A stretch of 64,000 nucleotides of DNA, taken from assembly GCF_900465315.1 (NCBI RefSeq), contig NZ_UBIX01000010.1. One strand, written 5' to 3'. Shown here in pieces: positions 41,763 to 51,209 of the stretch. The translations under genes and the position numbers were made by a program. The first letter of the stretch is position 1, and every line of letters begins with the position of its first letter. The DNA comes from Asaia bogorensis_B. GTDB taxonomy: Bacteria > Pseudomonadota > Alphaproteobacteria > Acetobacterales > Acetobacteraceae. Under the pieces are notes generated by a model that did not search any database, had not been told where the DNA came from, and saw nothing but the letters and a program-made list of their open reading frames with translations.

Positions 41763-44216
41763 ATGTCCGAACAGATCCGTCCGACCGAGTTGCCCGAAAA
41801 CCTCGATGACGAAGCCGATTATGGCGCCTCCTCGATCTCGGTTCTCAAGGGGCTCGATGCGGTACGTAAGCGCCCCGGTATGTATATCGGCGATACGGAT
41901 GACGGGTCCGGCCTGCACCATATGGTGTTCGAGATTATCGATAACGCCGTGGACGAGGCTCAGGCTGGTCACGCGACACGGTGTATCCTGACGCTCAACG
42001 GTGATGGTTCGGTCAGTGTCCGTGACAACGGGCGTGGAATCCCGACCGATCTGCATGAGGAAGAGGGTGTCAGCGCGGCAGAAGTGGTGCTGACAAAGCT
42101 TCATGCAGGCGGCAAGTTCAACCAGAATTCCTACAAGGTCTCGGGTGGTCTGCACGGCGTTGGCGCGGCCGTTGTCAATGCGCTGTCGGAATGGATGGAA
42201 GTCCGTATCTGGCGCAATGGCACAGAACACTTCATCCGTTTCCAGCACGGCGAACGTGACGACGCTCTGGCGGTAATCGGCGCCAGCGACGAGCCACGCG
42301 GCACGCTCGTGACGTTCAAGCCGAGCAAGCAGACTTTCACGAAGGTTGAATTCGAGTTTGCCATTCTCGAGCGTCGTATGCGCGAGCTGGCCTTCCTCAA
42401 TTCCGGGCTCGAGATCGTCCTGCGGGACGAGCGTCATGCCGAGAACAAGGAAGTCGTCTTTTGCTATGAAGGCGGGTTGAGCGCGTTTGTCGAGTATCTC
42501 GATGCCAGCAAGACCTCGATCGTTACCCCGCCCATCGTCGGGTCGATCGATCATGCCGAAAGTGGCATCAAGGTCGAGTTCGCCCTGACGTGGAATGACA
42601 GCTTCCATGAGACCATGCTGTGCTTTACCAACAACATCCCCCAGCGCGATGGGGGCACCCATCTTGCAGGGTTCCGTCAGGCGCTGACGCGTGTTGTTGG
42701 CAAGTATGCTGACACGGGGTCATCCAAGAATTCGGCATCGCTTACGGGTGAGGATATGCGCGAGGGCATGACGGCTGTGCTGTCGGTCAAGGTGCCCGAT
42801 CCAAAATTCTCGTCCCAGACCAAGGACAAGCTGGTCTCTTCCGAGGTGCAACCTGTTGTGCACGTCACGGCCGCTGATTCCATCGGGCACTGGTTCGAGA
42901 CTCACCCGCGTGAAGCCAAGGCGGTCATTGCCAAGGTGAACGAGGCAGCCGCTGCGCGCGATGCCGCCCGTCGTGCCCGTGAACTGACGCGACGCAAGGG
43001 CGTGCTGGATGTCTCCTCACTGCCGGGCAAGCTGGCAGATTGTCAGGAGCGCGACGCCAGCAAGGCCGAATTGTTCATCGTCGAGGGTGACTCGGCAGGT
43101 GGAACGGCCAAGCAGGGGCGTGATCGTCGTTTCCAGGCGATCCTGCCGCTCAAGGGCAAGATCCTTAATGTCGAGCGTGCGCGTTTTGACCGCATGCTGG
43201 GCTCAGCAGAAGTCGGTACGCTGATCACGGCGCTGGGAACGGGTATTGGCCGTGGCGATGTGGAGCAGGGTGGTTTTTCCATCGACAAGCTGCGCTACCA
43301 CAAGATCGTCATCATGACCGACGCTGACGTGGACGGTTCGCATATTCGCACCTTGCTGTTGACTTTCTTCTTCCGCCAGATGCCGGAGCTGATCGAAAAG
43401 GGTTATCTCTATATCGCCCAGCCGCCGCTTTACCGAGCCAAGCGCGGCAATGAAGAGCGTTACCTCAAGGATGACGCTGCGCTGGAGCAGTATCTGCTCG
43501 ACAAGGCGCTGAGCAACGCCACGCTCACCCTGGCTGGCGGCGATGTGGTTGCCGGCGATGTGCTGATGGAGCGCGTCAAGGCCATGGGTCAGGTGGCCAA
43601 GACACTGACAGCCCTCGCAAGCAAGATTCCCGTCTGGGTGCTTGAACAGGCATATGTGGCTAAGGCTCTCTCGCTCGGCCACGATCACGCCCAGGAGCGT
43701 GCGCCTGTATTGCAGGCTCGTCTCGATGCGGCATCGCCCGTCAACGAGCGCGGCTGGATGGTCGGTCCCACCGAGGAAGGTGGGTTGCGTCTGGCCCGCA
43801 GCGTGCGTGGCGTAGGCGAGGTCTATGCGCTTGATGCTGCCCTGCTTAAATCGGCAGAAGCACGCTGGCTGGCAGGTGAGGGCAGCCGCGTGGCCGATTA
43901 TTTCGAAGGCCCTGTCAAGCTGTCGCTTGACAGTCAGGGTGCCGAACTTTCGGGTCCTGCAATGGTGTTCGACCGTGTTCTTCAGCAGGGGCGCAAGGGC
44001 CTTGCCATCAACCGCTTCAAGGGGTTGGGCGAGATGAACAATGAGCAGCTCTGGGATACAACGCTCGACCCGGCCACGCGTATTCTCCTGCAGGTCAAGG
44101 TAGGAGATGTGGAAGATGCGGGTCAGGTGTTCTCGACGCTCATGGGCGATGTGGTGGAGCCACGACGCGACTTCATTGTTGGCAATGCCCAGAAAGTCGC
44201 CAACCTTGACGTCTGA
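41763..44216 (+). CDS. gyrB: DNA gyrase subunit B
   Basis: An 817-residue ATPase subunit of DNA gyrase, which introduces negative supercoils with GyrA. The GHKL ATPase domain has EIIDNAVDEA, RDNGRGIPTDLH, LHAGGKFNQNSYKVSGGLHGVGAAVVNALS and QRDGGTHLAGFR. The TOPRIM domain has LFIVEGDSAGGTAKQGRDR, LPLKGKILNVE and IVIMTDADVDGSHIRTLLLTFFFR. The C-terminus has INRFKGLGEMNNEQLWDTTLDPATR. An acidic N-terminal stretch of about 20 residues precedes the ATPase domain. ATG 41763 has AGGAG 15-19 bases upstream. The DUF3108-like gene begins within its last 32 bases. Confidence 0.96.
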   Translation: MSEQIRPTELPENLDDEADYGASSISVLKGLDAVRKRPGMYIGDTDDGSGLHHMVFEIIDNAVDEAQAGHATRCILTLNGDGSVSVRDNGRGIPTDLHEEEGVSAAEVVLTKLHAGGKFNQNSYKVSGGLHGVGAAVVNALSEWMEVRIWRNGTEHFIRFQHGERDDALAVIGASDEPRGTLVTFKPSKQTFTKVEFEFAILERRMRELAFLNSGLEIVLRDERHAENKEVVFCYEGGLSAFVEYLDASKTSIVTPPIVGSIDHAESGIKVEFALTWNDSFHETMLCFTNNIPQRDGGTHLAGFRQALTRVVGKYADTGSSKNSASLTGEDMREGMTAVLSVKVPDPKFSSQTKDKLVSSEVQPVVHVTAADSIGHWFETHPREAKAVIAKVNEAAAARDAARRARELTRRKGVLDVSSLPGKLADCQERDASKAELFIVEGDSAGGTAKQGRDRRFQAILPLKGKILNVERARFDRMLGSAEVGTLITALGTGIGRGDVEQGGFSIDKLRYHKIVIMTDADVDGSHIRTLLLTFFFRQMPELIEKGYLYIAQPPLYRAKRGNEERYLKDDAALEQYLLDKALSNATLTLAGGDVVAGDVLMERVKAMGQVAKTLTALASKIPVWVLEQAYVAKALSLGHDHAQERAPVLQARLDAASPVNERGWMVGPTEEGGLRLARSVRGVGEVYALDAALLKSAEARWLAGEGSRVADYFEGPVKLSLDSQGAELSGPAMVFDRVLQQGRKGLAINRFKGLGEMNNEQLWDTTLDPATRILLQVKVGDVEDAGQVFSTLMGDVVEPRRDFIVGNAQKVANLDV

Positions 44217-45042
44217 TCTCGTCAGGAAAGGCCTTGCCGCGAGCGTCTTTGCGCTAGGCCTCGCTGGACAAGCGTGTGCGGCAGATGTTGGAAAGAATAC
44301 CGATGCCGCTGTTGCAGCGAATAGCGGCCAGACGACCGCTGTCTATCGTGTCTACAATCATGGGTTGCATGTTGTAGATGCGACGGCTGACTATACGCTG
44401 ACTGATCTAGGCTACGGCATTCGTACCACGCTGCATGCCGGTGGACTGATGAGTTGGTTCATGCGCATGGATATCCAGAGCATGGCGCGGGGACATTTCG
44501 ACCATAACTGGGTCCAGCCGGTAGATTACGAAAGCAATGGCTATTCGCGCGGCAAGCACCGCAGCGTCGTCCTGCGTTATGCCGATAACACGCCCCATAT
44601 CGTCACTCTGGATCCCAAAGAGACAGATCGTGAGTCTGTGCCAGATGCCGAACTCGATCACGCGCTGGATACGTTAAGTGCCATGGCGCTTCTGCTGGAA
44701 AATGTCCGGCAGACTGGTAAATGCGATGGTAACGCGCAGGTTTTCGATGGCCTGCGTCTGAGTGCCATGACGTCGCACGGACCGGTCAAGGCGGATGTTC
44801 CGAACACCTTCAGTCAGAAATTTACCGGCCCAGCGCTGCGCTGCGACTTTGTCGGGCAGCAGCAGGCGGGTTTTATCAAAGACTCTTCGCATCTTGCTGT
44901 CATGAAAGCGCCCCATCCCGGGGCCGCCTGGTTTCAGGACATCCCGGGCGCCGGACTGACGGCTGTACGTATTGAATTTGAACATCCCAAGCTCGGGCGT
45001 ATGGTAGCAGTGCTGGATCATACGCCAGTCGTTCAGCATTGA
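44185..45042 (+). CDS. DUF3108-like periplasmic protein
   Basis: A 285-residue protein with a signal peptide of about 33 residues (LAASVFALGLAGQACA). After it come AVYRVYNHGLHVVDATADYTL, GYGIRTTLHAGGLMSWFMRM and YESNGYSRGKHRSVVLRY, the pattern of the DUF3108 family of periplasmic beta-strand-rich proteins. Its function is unknown. Two cysteines (in GKCDG and LRCDF) may form a disulfide. ATG 44185 lies inside gyrB, overlapping it by 32 bases; a TTG at 44206 is an alternative start. The frame stays open upstream within gyrB but is not coding there. It converges on the phosphoglycolate phosphatase gene. Confidence 0.78.
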   Translation: MPRKSPTLTSDLVRKGLAASVFALGLAGQACAADVGKNTDAAVAANSGQTTAVYRVYNHGLHVVDATADYTLTDLGYGIRTTLHAGGLMSWFMRMDIQSMARGHFDHNWVQPVDYESNGYSRGKHRSVVLRYADNTPHIVTLDPKETDRESVPDAELDHALDTLSAMALLLENVRQTGKCDGNAQVFDGLRLSAMTSHGPVKADVPNTFSQKFTGPALRCDFVGQQQAGFIKDSSHLAVMKAPHPGAAWFQDIPGAGLTAVRIEFEHPKLGRMVAVLDHTPVVQH

Positions 45043-45061
45043 ACCAGGAATGATCCACGGT

Positions 45062-45112
45062 GAAGCGGGAAGAGAACCGGTCGGCCGACGCCTTTATCGG
45101 CCTCGGCGCTTC
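45062..45112. terminator. Nested hairpin between convergent genes
   Basis: GGCCGA/TCGGCC (45083-45102) sits inside GAAGCG/CGCTTC (45062-45112). It lies between two convergent stops and may end either transcript, but no strong T-run flanks it. Confidence 0.35.
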
Positions 45113-45128
45113 ATCTTTCCGTTGTGCC

Positions 45129-45803
45129 TCAATAGGGGCGTGAAAGATCGTAGATGAGCCGCGGTAGTTCCGCCACGCAGCCGGCAATGGCTGTTGCGTG
45201 GGCACTCATGCTTCTGTCACCGTAGCCCCAACTGGCAAAGAGCGACGGCATCGGAACCCCCATGGCGGCCATGATATCGTTCTGGTGATCGCCGATCATA
45301 ATTCCCCGAGCCGGCTCGGCATGGATAAGCCGAACGGTGTTGCGGATATGCTCAGGATCGGGCTTGCGGGTCGCAAAGCTGTCGCCACCGCCTATCGCAT
45401 CAATCAGAGAGGCAATCCCCAGCGTCTCGATGATATTTTGCGCGGCTTTGATCGGCTTGTTCGTGCAGATCACGCAGGCAATCCCGCGTTCACGCAGTGT
45501 TGTCAGCGTCTCCTGAGTGTCAGGAAAAAGCCGGGTTTTACTGGTCGAGCGCGGCTCGTATATTTCCAGGAACCGCTTGGTAGCCTCGTCACGGTCGATG
45601 CGTTTTTCGTCACCTCCATAAATCAGCAGCCGGTCCACCAGCCGGTTAGCCCCGTCACCGATCATGCTGCGCACGGCTTCCATGCTCGGTGGGTGGAGAT
45701 CATATGATTTCAGAAGCTCCATACCACTCTCGGCCAGATCGGGCAGGCTATCAATGAGCGTGCCGTCAAGATCGAAAACAGCTGTCTTAATTTCCGTGCT
45801 CAC
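45129..45803 (-). CDS. gph: Phosphoglycolate phosphatase-like HAD hydrolase
   Basis: A 224-residue HAD-superfamily phosphatase of the Gph/PGPase type. Motif I is AVFDLDGTLIDS, motif II VICTNKP, and the ending has TRKPDPEHI and MIGDHQNDIMAAM as motifs III and IV. A helical cap lies between motifs I and II (MEAVRSMIGDGANRLVDRLL). It is expected to remove phosphate from 2-phosphoglycolate or a similar small phosphate. GTG 45803 with AAGGAAAA upstream is the preferred start, since homology begins there; an upstream start at 45839 adds 12 residues. It is divergent from glmU, a common neighbour pair in Acetobacteraceae as far as I recall. Confidence 0.85.
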   Translation of the reverse strand: MSTEIKTAVFDLDGTLIDSLPDLAESGMELLKSYDLHPPSMEAVRSMIGDGANRLVDRLLIYGGDEKRIDRDEATKRFLEIYEPRSTSKTRLFPDTQETLTTLRERGIACVICTNKPIKAAQNIIETLGIASLIDAIGGGDSFATRKPDPEHIRNTVRLIHAEPARGIMIGDHQNDIMAAMGVPMPSLFASWGYGDRSMSAHATAIAGCVAELPRLIYDLSRPY

Positions 45804-45908
45804 GGTGGGTTTTCCTTGCGATGCAGAAGGCTGCAACAAACAGCAATCCGAAGTGACAAAGCGGGCGTTTGACAGAGCTCCGCTGCGTTGGCTACGCCAC
45901 GTAATGAT

Positions 45909-47276
45909 ATGACATCATTTTCCTTTTCCGACGGCCAGCCCGTCAGCCATCACAAACCGACGACCGCCGTCATCCTCGCTGCGGGGCTAGGGACGCGTAT
46001 GCGTTCTGCTCTGCCAAAAGCATTGCACCCTCTCGGTGGCCAACCCATGATCAGCCATCTCATCGAGACGGCAAGTGGCGTGTTCGAACGAATCGTCGTG
46101 GTGGTCGGCCCGGATATGCCAACCCTCGAAAAGGCCGCCGCGCCCTGGCCCTGTGTGGTGCAAGTCGAACGCTTTGGTACGGGCCATGCGGCCCGTATGG
46201 CTGAAGCGCTGTTCGGAGAGGGCGATGTCGCGATCCTTTACGCCGATAATCCGCTGATCACAGCGGACACGATGCGCGCGCTGCTCTCCACCCGGCGGGC
46301 TGAAGGGACATCGCTTGCCCTGCTCGCCATGCGCCCTGTCGATCCCGCGAAATACGGTCGCGTTATCGTTGAAAACGGGTCCGTCAGAGAAGTCATCGAA
46401 TTCAAGGATGCAACCGAGGAACAGCGCGCCATTGGCTTATGTAATGCGGGCGTTCTTTGTGCGTCATCCGACGACCTGCGTCGCTGGCTTGGTGCTGTCC
46501 GCAACGACAATGCACAAGGTGAATATTACCTGACTGATGTGGTGGCGCTGGCCGCTAGCGAAGGCTTGGTGCGCCATGTCGAAGCCCCCGCCGAGGAACT
46601 GGCAGGAATCAATTCGCGAGCTGAGCTGGCGACTGCGGAGGCGACGCTGCAAAAGCGCCTGCGTCTTTCGGCGCTCGAGGCAGGTGTGACTCTGATTGCA
46701 CCGGAGACCGTATTTTTCAGCGTGGACACCGTCATCGAGCCCGATGTCGTGGTTGAACCAAATGTTGTTTTTGGCCCCGGGGTGACAGTGCGCAGTGGCG
46801 CACGCATTCGCGCCTTCAGTCATCTGGAGGGATGCGTGGTGGGCGAGGAGGCCCTGATTGGTCCCTACGCCCGACTCAGGCCCGGCACGATTTGTGGCAG
46901 GGCTTCCCATGTCGGCAATTTCGTCGAGCTAAAGGCGACCGAGCTGGGAGACGGCGCCAAAGCCAATCATCTGACTTATCTCGGAGATGCGCGTATCGGT
47001 CAGCGTACCAATGTCGGTGCTGGTACGATCACGTGCAACTACGACGGGGTGTTCAAACACCGTACGACGATTGGTAACGACGTCTTCGTGGGGTCCGATT
47101 CCATTCTCGTTGCGCCCATCTCCGTGGGGGATGGCGCCCTGCTCGCCGCTGGTAGCGTGCTGACCGAGGATGTGGAGCCAGGCGCGCTCGCGCTCGGGCG
47201 GTCGAGGCAGATCAACAAGGCAACGCGTGGGCAGGCGATAGCCTCTGCTCTACGCGCGAAAAAGGAGAATGGCTGA
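45909..47276 (+). CDS. glmU: Bifunctional UDP-N-acetylglucosamine pyrophosphorylase/glucosamine-1-P acetyltransferase
   Basis: A 455-residue enzyme making UDP-GlcNAc, precursor of peptidoglycan and lipid A. The N-terminal uridylyltransferase domain has LAAGLGTRMRSALPKALHPLGG, FGTGHAARM and LYADNPLIT. The C-terminal acetyltransferase domain is a left-handed beta-helix of hexapeptide repeats from about residue 255 (VIEPDVVVEPNVVFGPGVTV, GPYARLRPG, GNFVELKATELGDGAKANHLTYLGDA, CNYDG). ATG 45909 is chosen over a TTG at 45888. Its stop shares one base with the glmS start (TGATG), so the two are translationally coupled. Confidence 0.95.
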   Translation: MTSFSFSDGQPVSHHKPTTAVILAAGLGTRMRSALPKALHPLGGQPMISHLIETASGVFERIVVVVGPDMPTLEKAAAPWPCVVQVERFGTGHAARMAEALFGEGDVAILYADNPLITADTMRALLSTRRAEGTSLALLAMRPVDPAKYGRVIVENGSVREVIEFKDATEEQRAIGLCNAGVLCASSDDLRRWLGAVRNDNAQGEYYLTDVVALAASEGLVRHVEAPAEELAGINSRAELATAEATLQKRLRLSALEAGVTLIAPETVFFSVDTVIEPDVVVEPNVVFGPGVTVRSGARIRAFSHLEGCVVGEEALIGPYARLRPGTICGRASHVGNFVELKATELGDGAKANHLTYLGDARIGQRTNVGAGTITCNYDGVFKHRTTIGNDVFVGSDSILVAPISVGDGALLAAGSVLTEDVEPGALALGRSRQINKATRGQAIASALRAKKENG

Positions 47277-49099
47277 TGTGCGGCATTTGTGGCGTTGTCG
47301 GCCATCAGAACGCGACACCTCTCGTTGTTGAGGCGCTGCGTCGCCTTGAATATCGCGGCTACGATTCAGCGGGTATTGCGAGTCTGGTAGGCGGGCGTAT
47401 CTCCCGCCGCCGTGCGGCCGGCAAGCTGGATAATCTGCAGGCTGTGCTTGACGTACAGCCGCTCGAGGGCTCGACCGCTATCGGTCATACACGCTGGGCC
47501 ACCCACGGGCTGCCCAACGAGGCGAACGCCCATCCGCATGCTACAGATCGTGTGGCGATCGTGCATAATGGTATCATCGAGAATTACGAAGAGCTCAAGG
47601 CCGAAATGCTGGCGGTAGGGCGCCACTTCACCTCCGAGACGGACACGGAGTGTGTTGCCCAGCTTGTCGATTTCTATCTCGATCAGGGGCTTTCTCCTCG
47701 CGAGGCCGCCAGCAAGACATTAGGGCGCCTTCAGGGCGCCTACGCACTTGCCATGATCTTTGCCGGGCATGAGGGGCTCATGATCGGCGCCCGTCATGGG
47801 GCGCCCCTTGCCGTAGGCTTTGGTGAGGGCGAGATGTTTCTCGGCTCAGACAGCCTCGCTCTGGCACCACTCGCCCGTAAAATCGCCTATCTCGATGATG
47901 GCGACTGGTGCGTGCTCAGACCCGATCAGGTCGAGTTCTTTGATGCCGCAAACCAGCGCGTGCAGCGTCCCGTGCAGACGATTGCTCTTATTGCGGGAAC
48001 CGTCGGCAAGGATGGCTATCGCCACTACATGGAAAAGGAGCTGCATGAGCATCCGGTCGTGATCGGCCAGACATTGCAGCGCATCATCGATCCGGTTACG
48101 CGCGAGATCAATCTGCCGGCTTTCCCCTTTGATCTGGCTGAACTGCCGCGCGCCATCATCACCGCCTGTGGCTCGGCCTTCTATGCTGGTCTTGTCGCCC
48201 GCTACTGGCTTGAGGCCGAGGCACGACTTCCGGTCGATATCGATGTGGCCTCCGAACTGCGCTACCGCAATCCGCCCCTGACCCCGCGTGGTATGGCACT
48301 GATGATCTCGCAGTCTGGCGAGACAGCCGATACGCTTGCCGCACTGCGCAGCCTTCGCGAACGCGAGCAGCACATCGTCTCGATCCTCAATGTTGAGGGC
48401 AGCACGATGGGCCGTGAGAGCGACGTGGTTCTTGGCATGGTTGCAGGACCCGAAATCTCGGTCGCGAGCACCAAGGCTTTCACAGCGCAGCTCGCGGTGC
48501 TTGCCGTACTCACGATTGCCATTGCGCGGGCCCGTGAGACCATGTCCGAAAAGCGTGCGGGCGATTTGCTGGCCCATCTGCTCGACCTTCCTTCGCGGGC
48601 CTCGGAAGTGTTTTCCCGGGCGAGTGATATCCAGGCCATGGCGGCCTCGGTAGCTGAGGCGCGTGACGTGCTTTATCTGGGGCGTGGGATCTGTTTCCCG
48701 GTCGCTCTTGAAGGAGCGCTGAAACTGAAGGAAATCTCCTACATCCATGCCGAGGCTTACGCCGCGGGCGAGATGAAGCATGGGCCGATCTCCCTTATCG
48801 ACAAGGATGTGCCGATTGTGGTGATCGCGCCCTCGACGATCCTGTTCGACAAGACGCTCTCCAATATCCAGGAGGCCAAGGCCCGCGGTGGCCGTATCAT
48901 GGCCTTTACGGATGAAAAGGGGGCTCAGCGCCTGAGCGGTATCGCCGAGCATATGGTGATCCTGCCCGAGGTCGATCCCTTCGTGGCACCGATCCTTTAC
49001 ACGATCCCTGTGCAGATGCTGGCCTATGAGGTGGCGTTGCGCCGTGGGACAGACGTGGACCAGCCGCGCAACCTCGCCAAATCCGTTACTGTGGAGTAG
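47276..49099 (+). CDS. glmS: Glutamine-fructose-6-phosphate aminotransferase
   Basis: A 607-residue enzyme converting fructose-6-phosphate and glutamine to glucosamine-6-phosphate. It begins MCGICGVVG with the N-terminal catalytic cysteine after Met removal. The amidotransferase domain has LEYRGYDSAGIA, GHTRWATHG and HNGIIENYEEL. Two SIS sugar-isomerase domains follow, with CGSAFYAGLVARYW and ISQSGETADTLAALR in the first and GRGICFPVALEGALKLKEISYIHAEAYAAGEMKHGP in the second. The C-terminus ends DQPRNLAKSVTVE. No glmS ribozyme could be placed: the gene follows glmU with no leader. Confidence 0.97.
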   Translation: MCGICGVVGHQNATPLVVEALRRLEYRGYDSAGIASLVGGRISRRRAAGKLDNLQAVLDVQPLEGSTAIGHTRWATHGLPNEANAHPHATDRVAIVHNGIIENYEELKAEMLAVGRHFTSETDTECVAQLVDFYLDQGLSPREAASKTLGRLQGAYALAMIFAGHEGLMIGARHGAPLAVGFGEGEMFLGSDSLALAPLARKIAYLDDGDWCVLRPDQVEFFDAANQRVQRPVQTIALIAGTVGKDGYRHYMEKELHEHPVVIGQTLQRIIDPVTREINLPAFPFDLAELPRAIITACGSAFYAGLVARYWLEAEARLPVDIDVASELRYRNPPLTPRGMALMISQSGETADTLAALRSLREREQHIVSILNVEGSTMGRESDVVLGMVAGPEISVASTKAFTAQLAVLAVLTIAIARARETMSEKRAGDLLAHLLDLPSRASEVFSRASDIQAMAASVAEARDVLYLGRGICFPVALEGALKLKEISYIHAEAYAAGEMKHGPISLIDKDVPIVVIAPSTILFDKTLSNIQEAKARGGRIMAFTDEKGAQRLSGIAEHMVILPEVDPFVAPILYTIPVQMLAYEVALRRGTDVDQPRNLAKSVTVE

Positions 49100-49143
49100 G
49101 CTTGCCGAAAAAATAGCCTGAGCTGAAGCGAGGAGCGTTCGAC

Positions 49144-50115
49144 ATGACTGGACCGGGACCGAGGGTGCTGATCAAGGGGGCAGGGGTTGCCGGTCTGGTC
49201 ACTGCTGTAACGCTGGCAGAACGTGGGGCGCAGGTCACGCTGCATGAAGCGGGCTCCCGTATCGGTTCGGGCGCATCCTGGTTCGCGGGCGGCATGCTTG
49301 CACCCTGGTGCGAGGCTGAGTCAGCACCGGAAGAAGTGACCCGTGACTCGCTCAGCTCGCTCTCCTGGTGGTCTGCCCATGTACCGTCTGTTGTGCATCA
49401 GGGCAGCCTCGTTGTGGCCCCCCCTCGCGATCAGGTCGAACTTGCCCGGTTTGGCAGAAGAACCAGCCACTTCGAGACGATAGATGCCGAGCGTATTGGC
49501 CAGCTCGAACCCGATCTGGCGGGGCGTTTTGACCGTGCGCTCTTCTTTGCCGAGGAAGGGCACGTTGACCCCCGGATCGCTCTGAAGGGGCTGGAAGCCC
49601 GTCTGGTGGAGCTGGGCGGTCATTTCAGATTTGATGCGGACCCGATGGAAGAGACGTTCGACTGGGTGATCGATTGTACCGGTATCGCAGCAAGGGAAAG
49701 TGATGCCGGCTTGCGCGGGGTGAGGGGGGAGATGATCCTCGTGCGTTGCCCGGAAGTCACCCTTCACCGTCCGATCCGTATGCTTCATCCGCGCATACCC
49801 ATCTATATCGTCCCGCGTGAAAACAAGGTCTTTATGGCGGGAGCGACGATGGTAGAGAGTGACGATTCTCGCGAGATTACAGTTCGCGCCATGAGCGAAC
49901 TGCTCAATGCGCTCTACACGCTTCATCCGGCTTTTGCCGAGGCTGAGATTATCGAGGCCAATGCAGGCATACGCCCTTCTTATGCCGATAATGTCCCAAG
50001 GGTACACCGCGAGGGAAACAGGATTTCCCTGAACGGCATGTATCGTCATGGGTTTCTGCTGTCCCCCGCACGGGCAGCGGAGGTGGCTGCAATCGTATTC
50101 CCCACGCCGGGTTGA
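49144..50115 (+). CDS. thiO: Glycine oxidase-like FAD enzyme of thiamine synthesis
   Basis: A 323-residue FAD-dependent oxidase that turns glycine into dehydroglycine for the thiazole ring. The N-terminal dinucleotide fold has IKGAGVAGLVTAVTLAERGAQVTLHE. The middle has FFAEEGHVDPRIALKGLEARL and the C-terminus has NAGIRPSYADNVP and GMYRHGFLLSPA, all as in ThiO. ATG 49144 has GAGGAG 13-18 bases ahead. It heads the thiOSGE cluster, 44 bases after glmS. No TPP riboswitch is visible in that short gap. Confidence 0.9.
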   Translation: MTGPGPRVLIKGAGVAGLVTAVTLAERGAQVTLHEAGSRIGSGASWFAGGMLAPWCEAESAPEEVTRDSLSSLSWWSAHVPSVVHQGSLVVAPPRDQVELARFGRRTSHFETIDAERIGQLEPDLAGRFDRALFFAEEGHVDPRIALKGLEARLVELGGHFRFDADPMEETFDWVIDCTGIAARESDAGLRGVRGEMILVRCPEVTLHRPIRMLHPRIPIYIVPRENKVFMAGATMVESDDSREITVRAMSELLNALYTLHPAFAEAEIIEANAGIRPSYADNVPRVHREGNRISLNGMYRHGFLLSPARAAEVAAIVFPTPG

Positions 50116-50238
50116 GGGGTTCGCTCCGGCAGCCTAGGGTAGCCGGACCATGATCAGTAATGCCCCCAAGGCACCGAGAAACGAGCGCTTGTGCGAACCG
50201 GGCCGGGCATGAATACCAGATAGTGCAGGAGACTCACC

Positions 50239-50436
50239 ATGATGATTCTGGTGAACGACGAAACGAAGATCATCAAGAACCACTCGCTTGCGGATGCCCT
50301 TATCGAGCTCGGTTATGGTGAGACGAAGGTTGCGACGGCTCTGGACGGGCAATTTGTCCCCCGGTCCGCCCGTGCCTCACGTATTCTCAGTGAGGGATGC
50401 CGGCTGGAAATTCTCGCTCCCATGCAGGGAGGCTGA
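50239..50436 (+). CDS. thiS: Sulfur carrier protein ThiS
   Basis: A 65-residue ubiquitin-like carrier. It shows LADALIELGYGETKVATALDGQFVPR in the middle and ends MQGG, the C-terminal diglycine that is adenylated and thiocarboxylated to donate sulfur to the thiazole. Start ATG 50239 has GGAG upstream; a second ATG follows at once. It lies 3 bases before thiG. The adenylating enzyme ThiF is not in this window. Confidence 0.93.
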   Translation: MMILVNDETKIIKNHSLADALIELGYGETKVATALDGQFVPRSARASRILSEGCRLEILAPMQGG

Positions 50437-50439
50437 ACC

Positions 50440-51207
50440 ATGCTGGCCTACGGCACAGAGCTGAGCTCACCGCTCATGCTGGGAACAGCGCTGTATGACA
50501 GCCCAGCCATTCTGGCTGAGTCTGTTCGGGCGGCGCAGCCTGGTGCAGTAACTGTATCGCTGCGACGTGAGTCCGCTGGTTTACAGGCGGGGCAGGCCTT
50601 TTGGGAACTGGTCCGCAGCCTGAAGGTGCCCGTTCTGCCCAATACAGCAGGTTGCCACACGGTGCGCGAAGCCGTGACCACGGCCCAGATGGCGCGCGAG
50701 GTTTTCGATACGGACTGGATCAAGCTTGAGGTAATCGGCCAGGGTGATCTGCTCCAGCCGGATGTATTCTCGCTGGTTGAGGCGGCGCGCATACTGACGG
50801 AAGAGGGTTTCAAGGTCTTCCCTTACACCACCGAGGATCTGGTCGTGGCAGAGCGCCTGTTGCGGGCGGGTTGTCAATTGCTGATGCCCTGGGGTGCACC
50901 CATCGGGTCGGGCAGGGGGCTTAACAATCCCTTCGGGCTGCGTGCGCTGCGGGCGCATTTTCCCGACGTACCAATGGTGATCGATGCTGGCATAGGCAGG
51001 CCCTCTCATGCCGTGATGGCGTTTGAGCTCGGGTATGATGCGATCCTGATCAACACGGCAGTTGCCAAAGCGGGAGATCCTGTCGTCATGGCGGAGGCCT
51101 TCCGTCTGGCCTGCGACGTTGGATTTCTGTCCCGCAGGGCCGATCCGATGGATGAACGCGACATGGCGGTTCCCTCAACACCAACTCTTGGCAAGGCGAG
51201 TTTCTGA
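50440..51207 (+). CDS. thiG: Thiazole synthase
   Basis: A 255-residue TIM-barrel enzyme that assembles thiazole phosphate from deoxyxylulose-5-phosphate, dehydroglycine (from ThiO) and ThiS thiocarboxylate. Family segments are SPLMLGTALYDSP, LPNTAGCHTVREAVTTAQMARE, DWIKLEVIGQ with the Schiff-base lysine, VFPYTTEDLVVAERL, LMPWGAPIGSGRGL and VMIDAGIGRPSHA. GAGG precedes the start. It is followed by thiE after 2 bases. Confidence 0.96.
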   Translation: MLAYGTELSSPLMLGTALYDSPAILAESVRAAQPGAVTVSLRRESAGLQAGQAFWELVRSLKVPVLPNTAGCHTVREAVTTAQMAREVFDTDWIKLEVIGQGDLLQPDVFSLVEAARILTEEGFKVFPYTTEDLVVAERLLRAGCQLLMPWGAPIGSGRGLNNPFGLRALRAHFPDVPMVIDAGIGRPSHAVMAFELGYDAILINTAVAKAGDPVVMAEAFRLACDVGFLSRRADPMDERDMAVPSTPTLGKASF

Positions 51208-51209
51208 CC

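Noticed and set aside
41457..42662. 401-codon open frame antisense to gyrB
   Set aside because: Fully overlapped by the gyrB ATPase region, and no family can be recognised.
45888..45908. TTG start for glmU giving seven extra residues
   Set aside because: The ATG at 45909 leaves a normal N-terminus before the pyrophosphorylase loop; the extra residues have no family support.
47180..47276. glmS ribozyme
   Set aside because: The glmS start overlaps glmU, leaving no leader. The ribozyme is typical of Firmicutes.
47846..48952. 368-codon open frame antisense to glmS
   Set aside because: Shadow of the SIS domains of glmS.
49100..49143. TPP riboswitch before thiO
   Set aside because: The gap is too short for a full TPP riboswitch and lacks the conserved CTGAGA segment.
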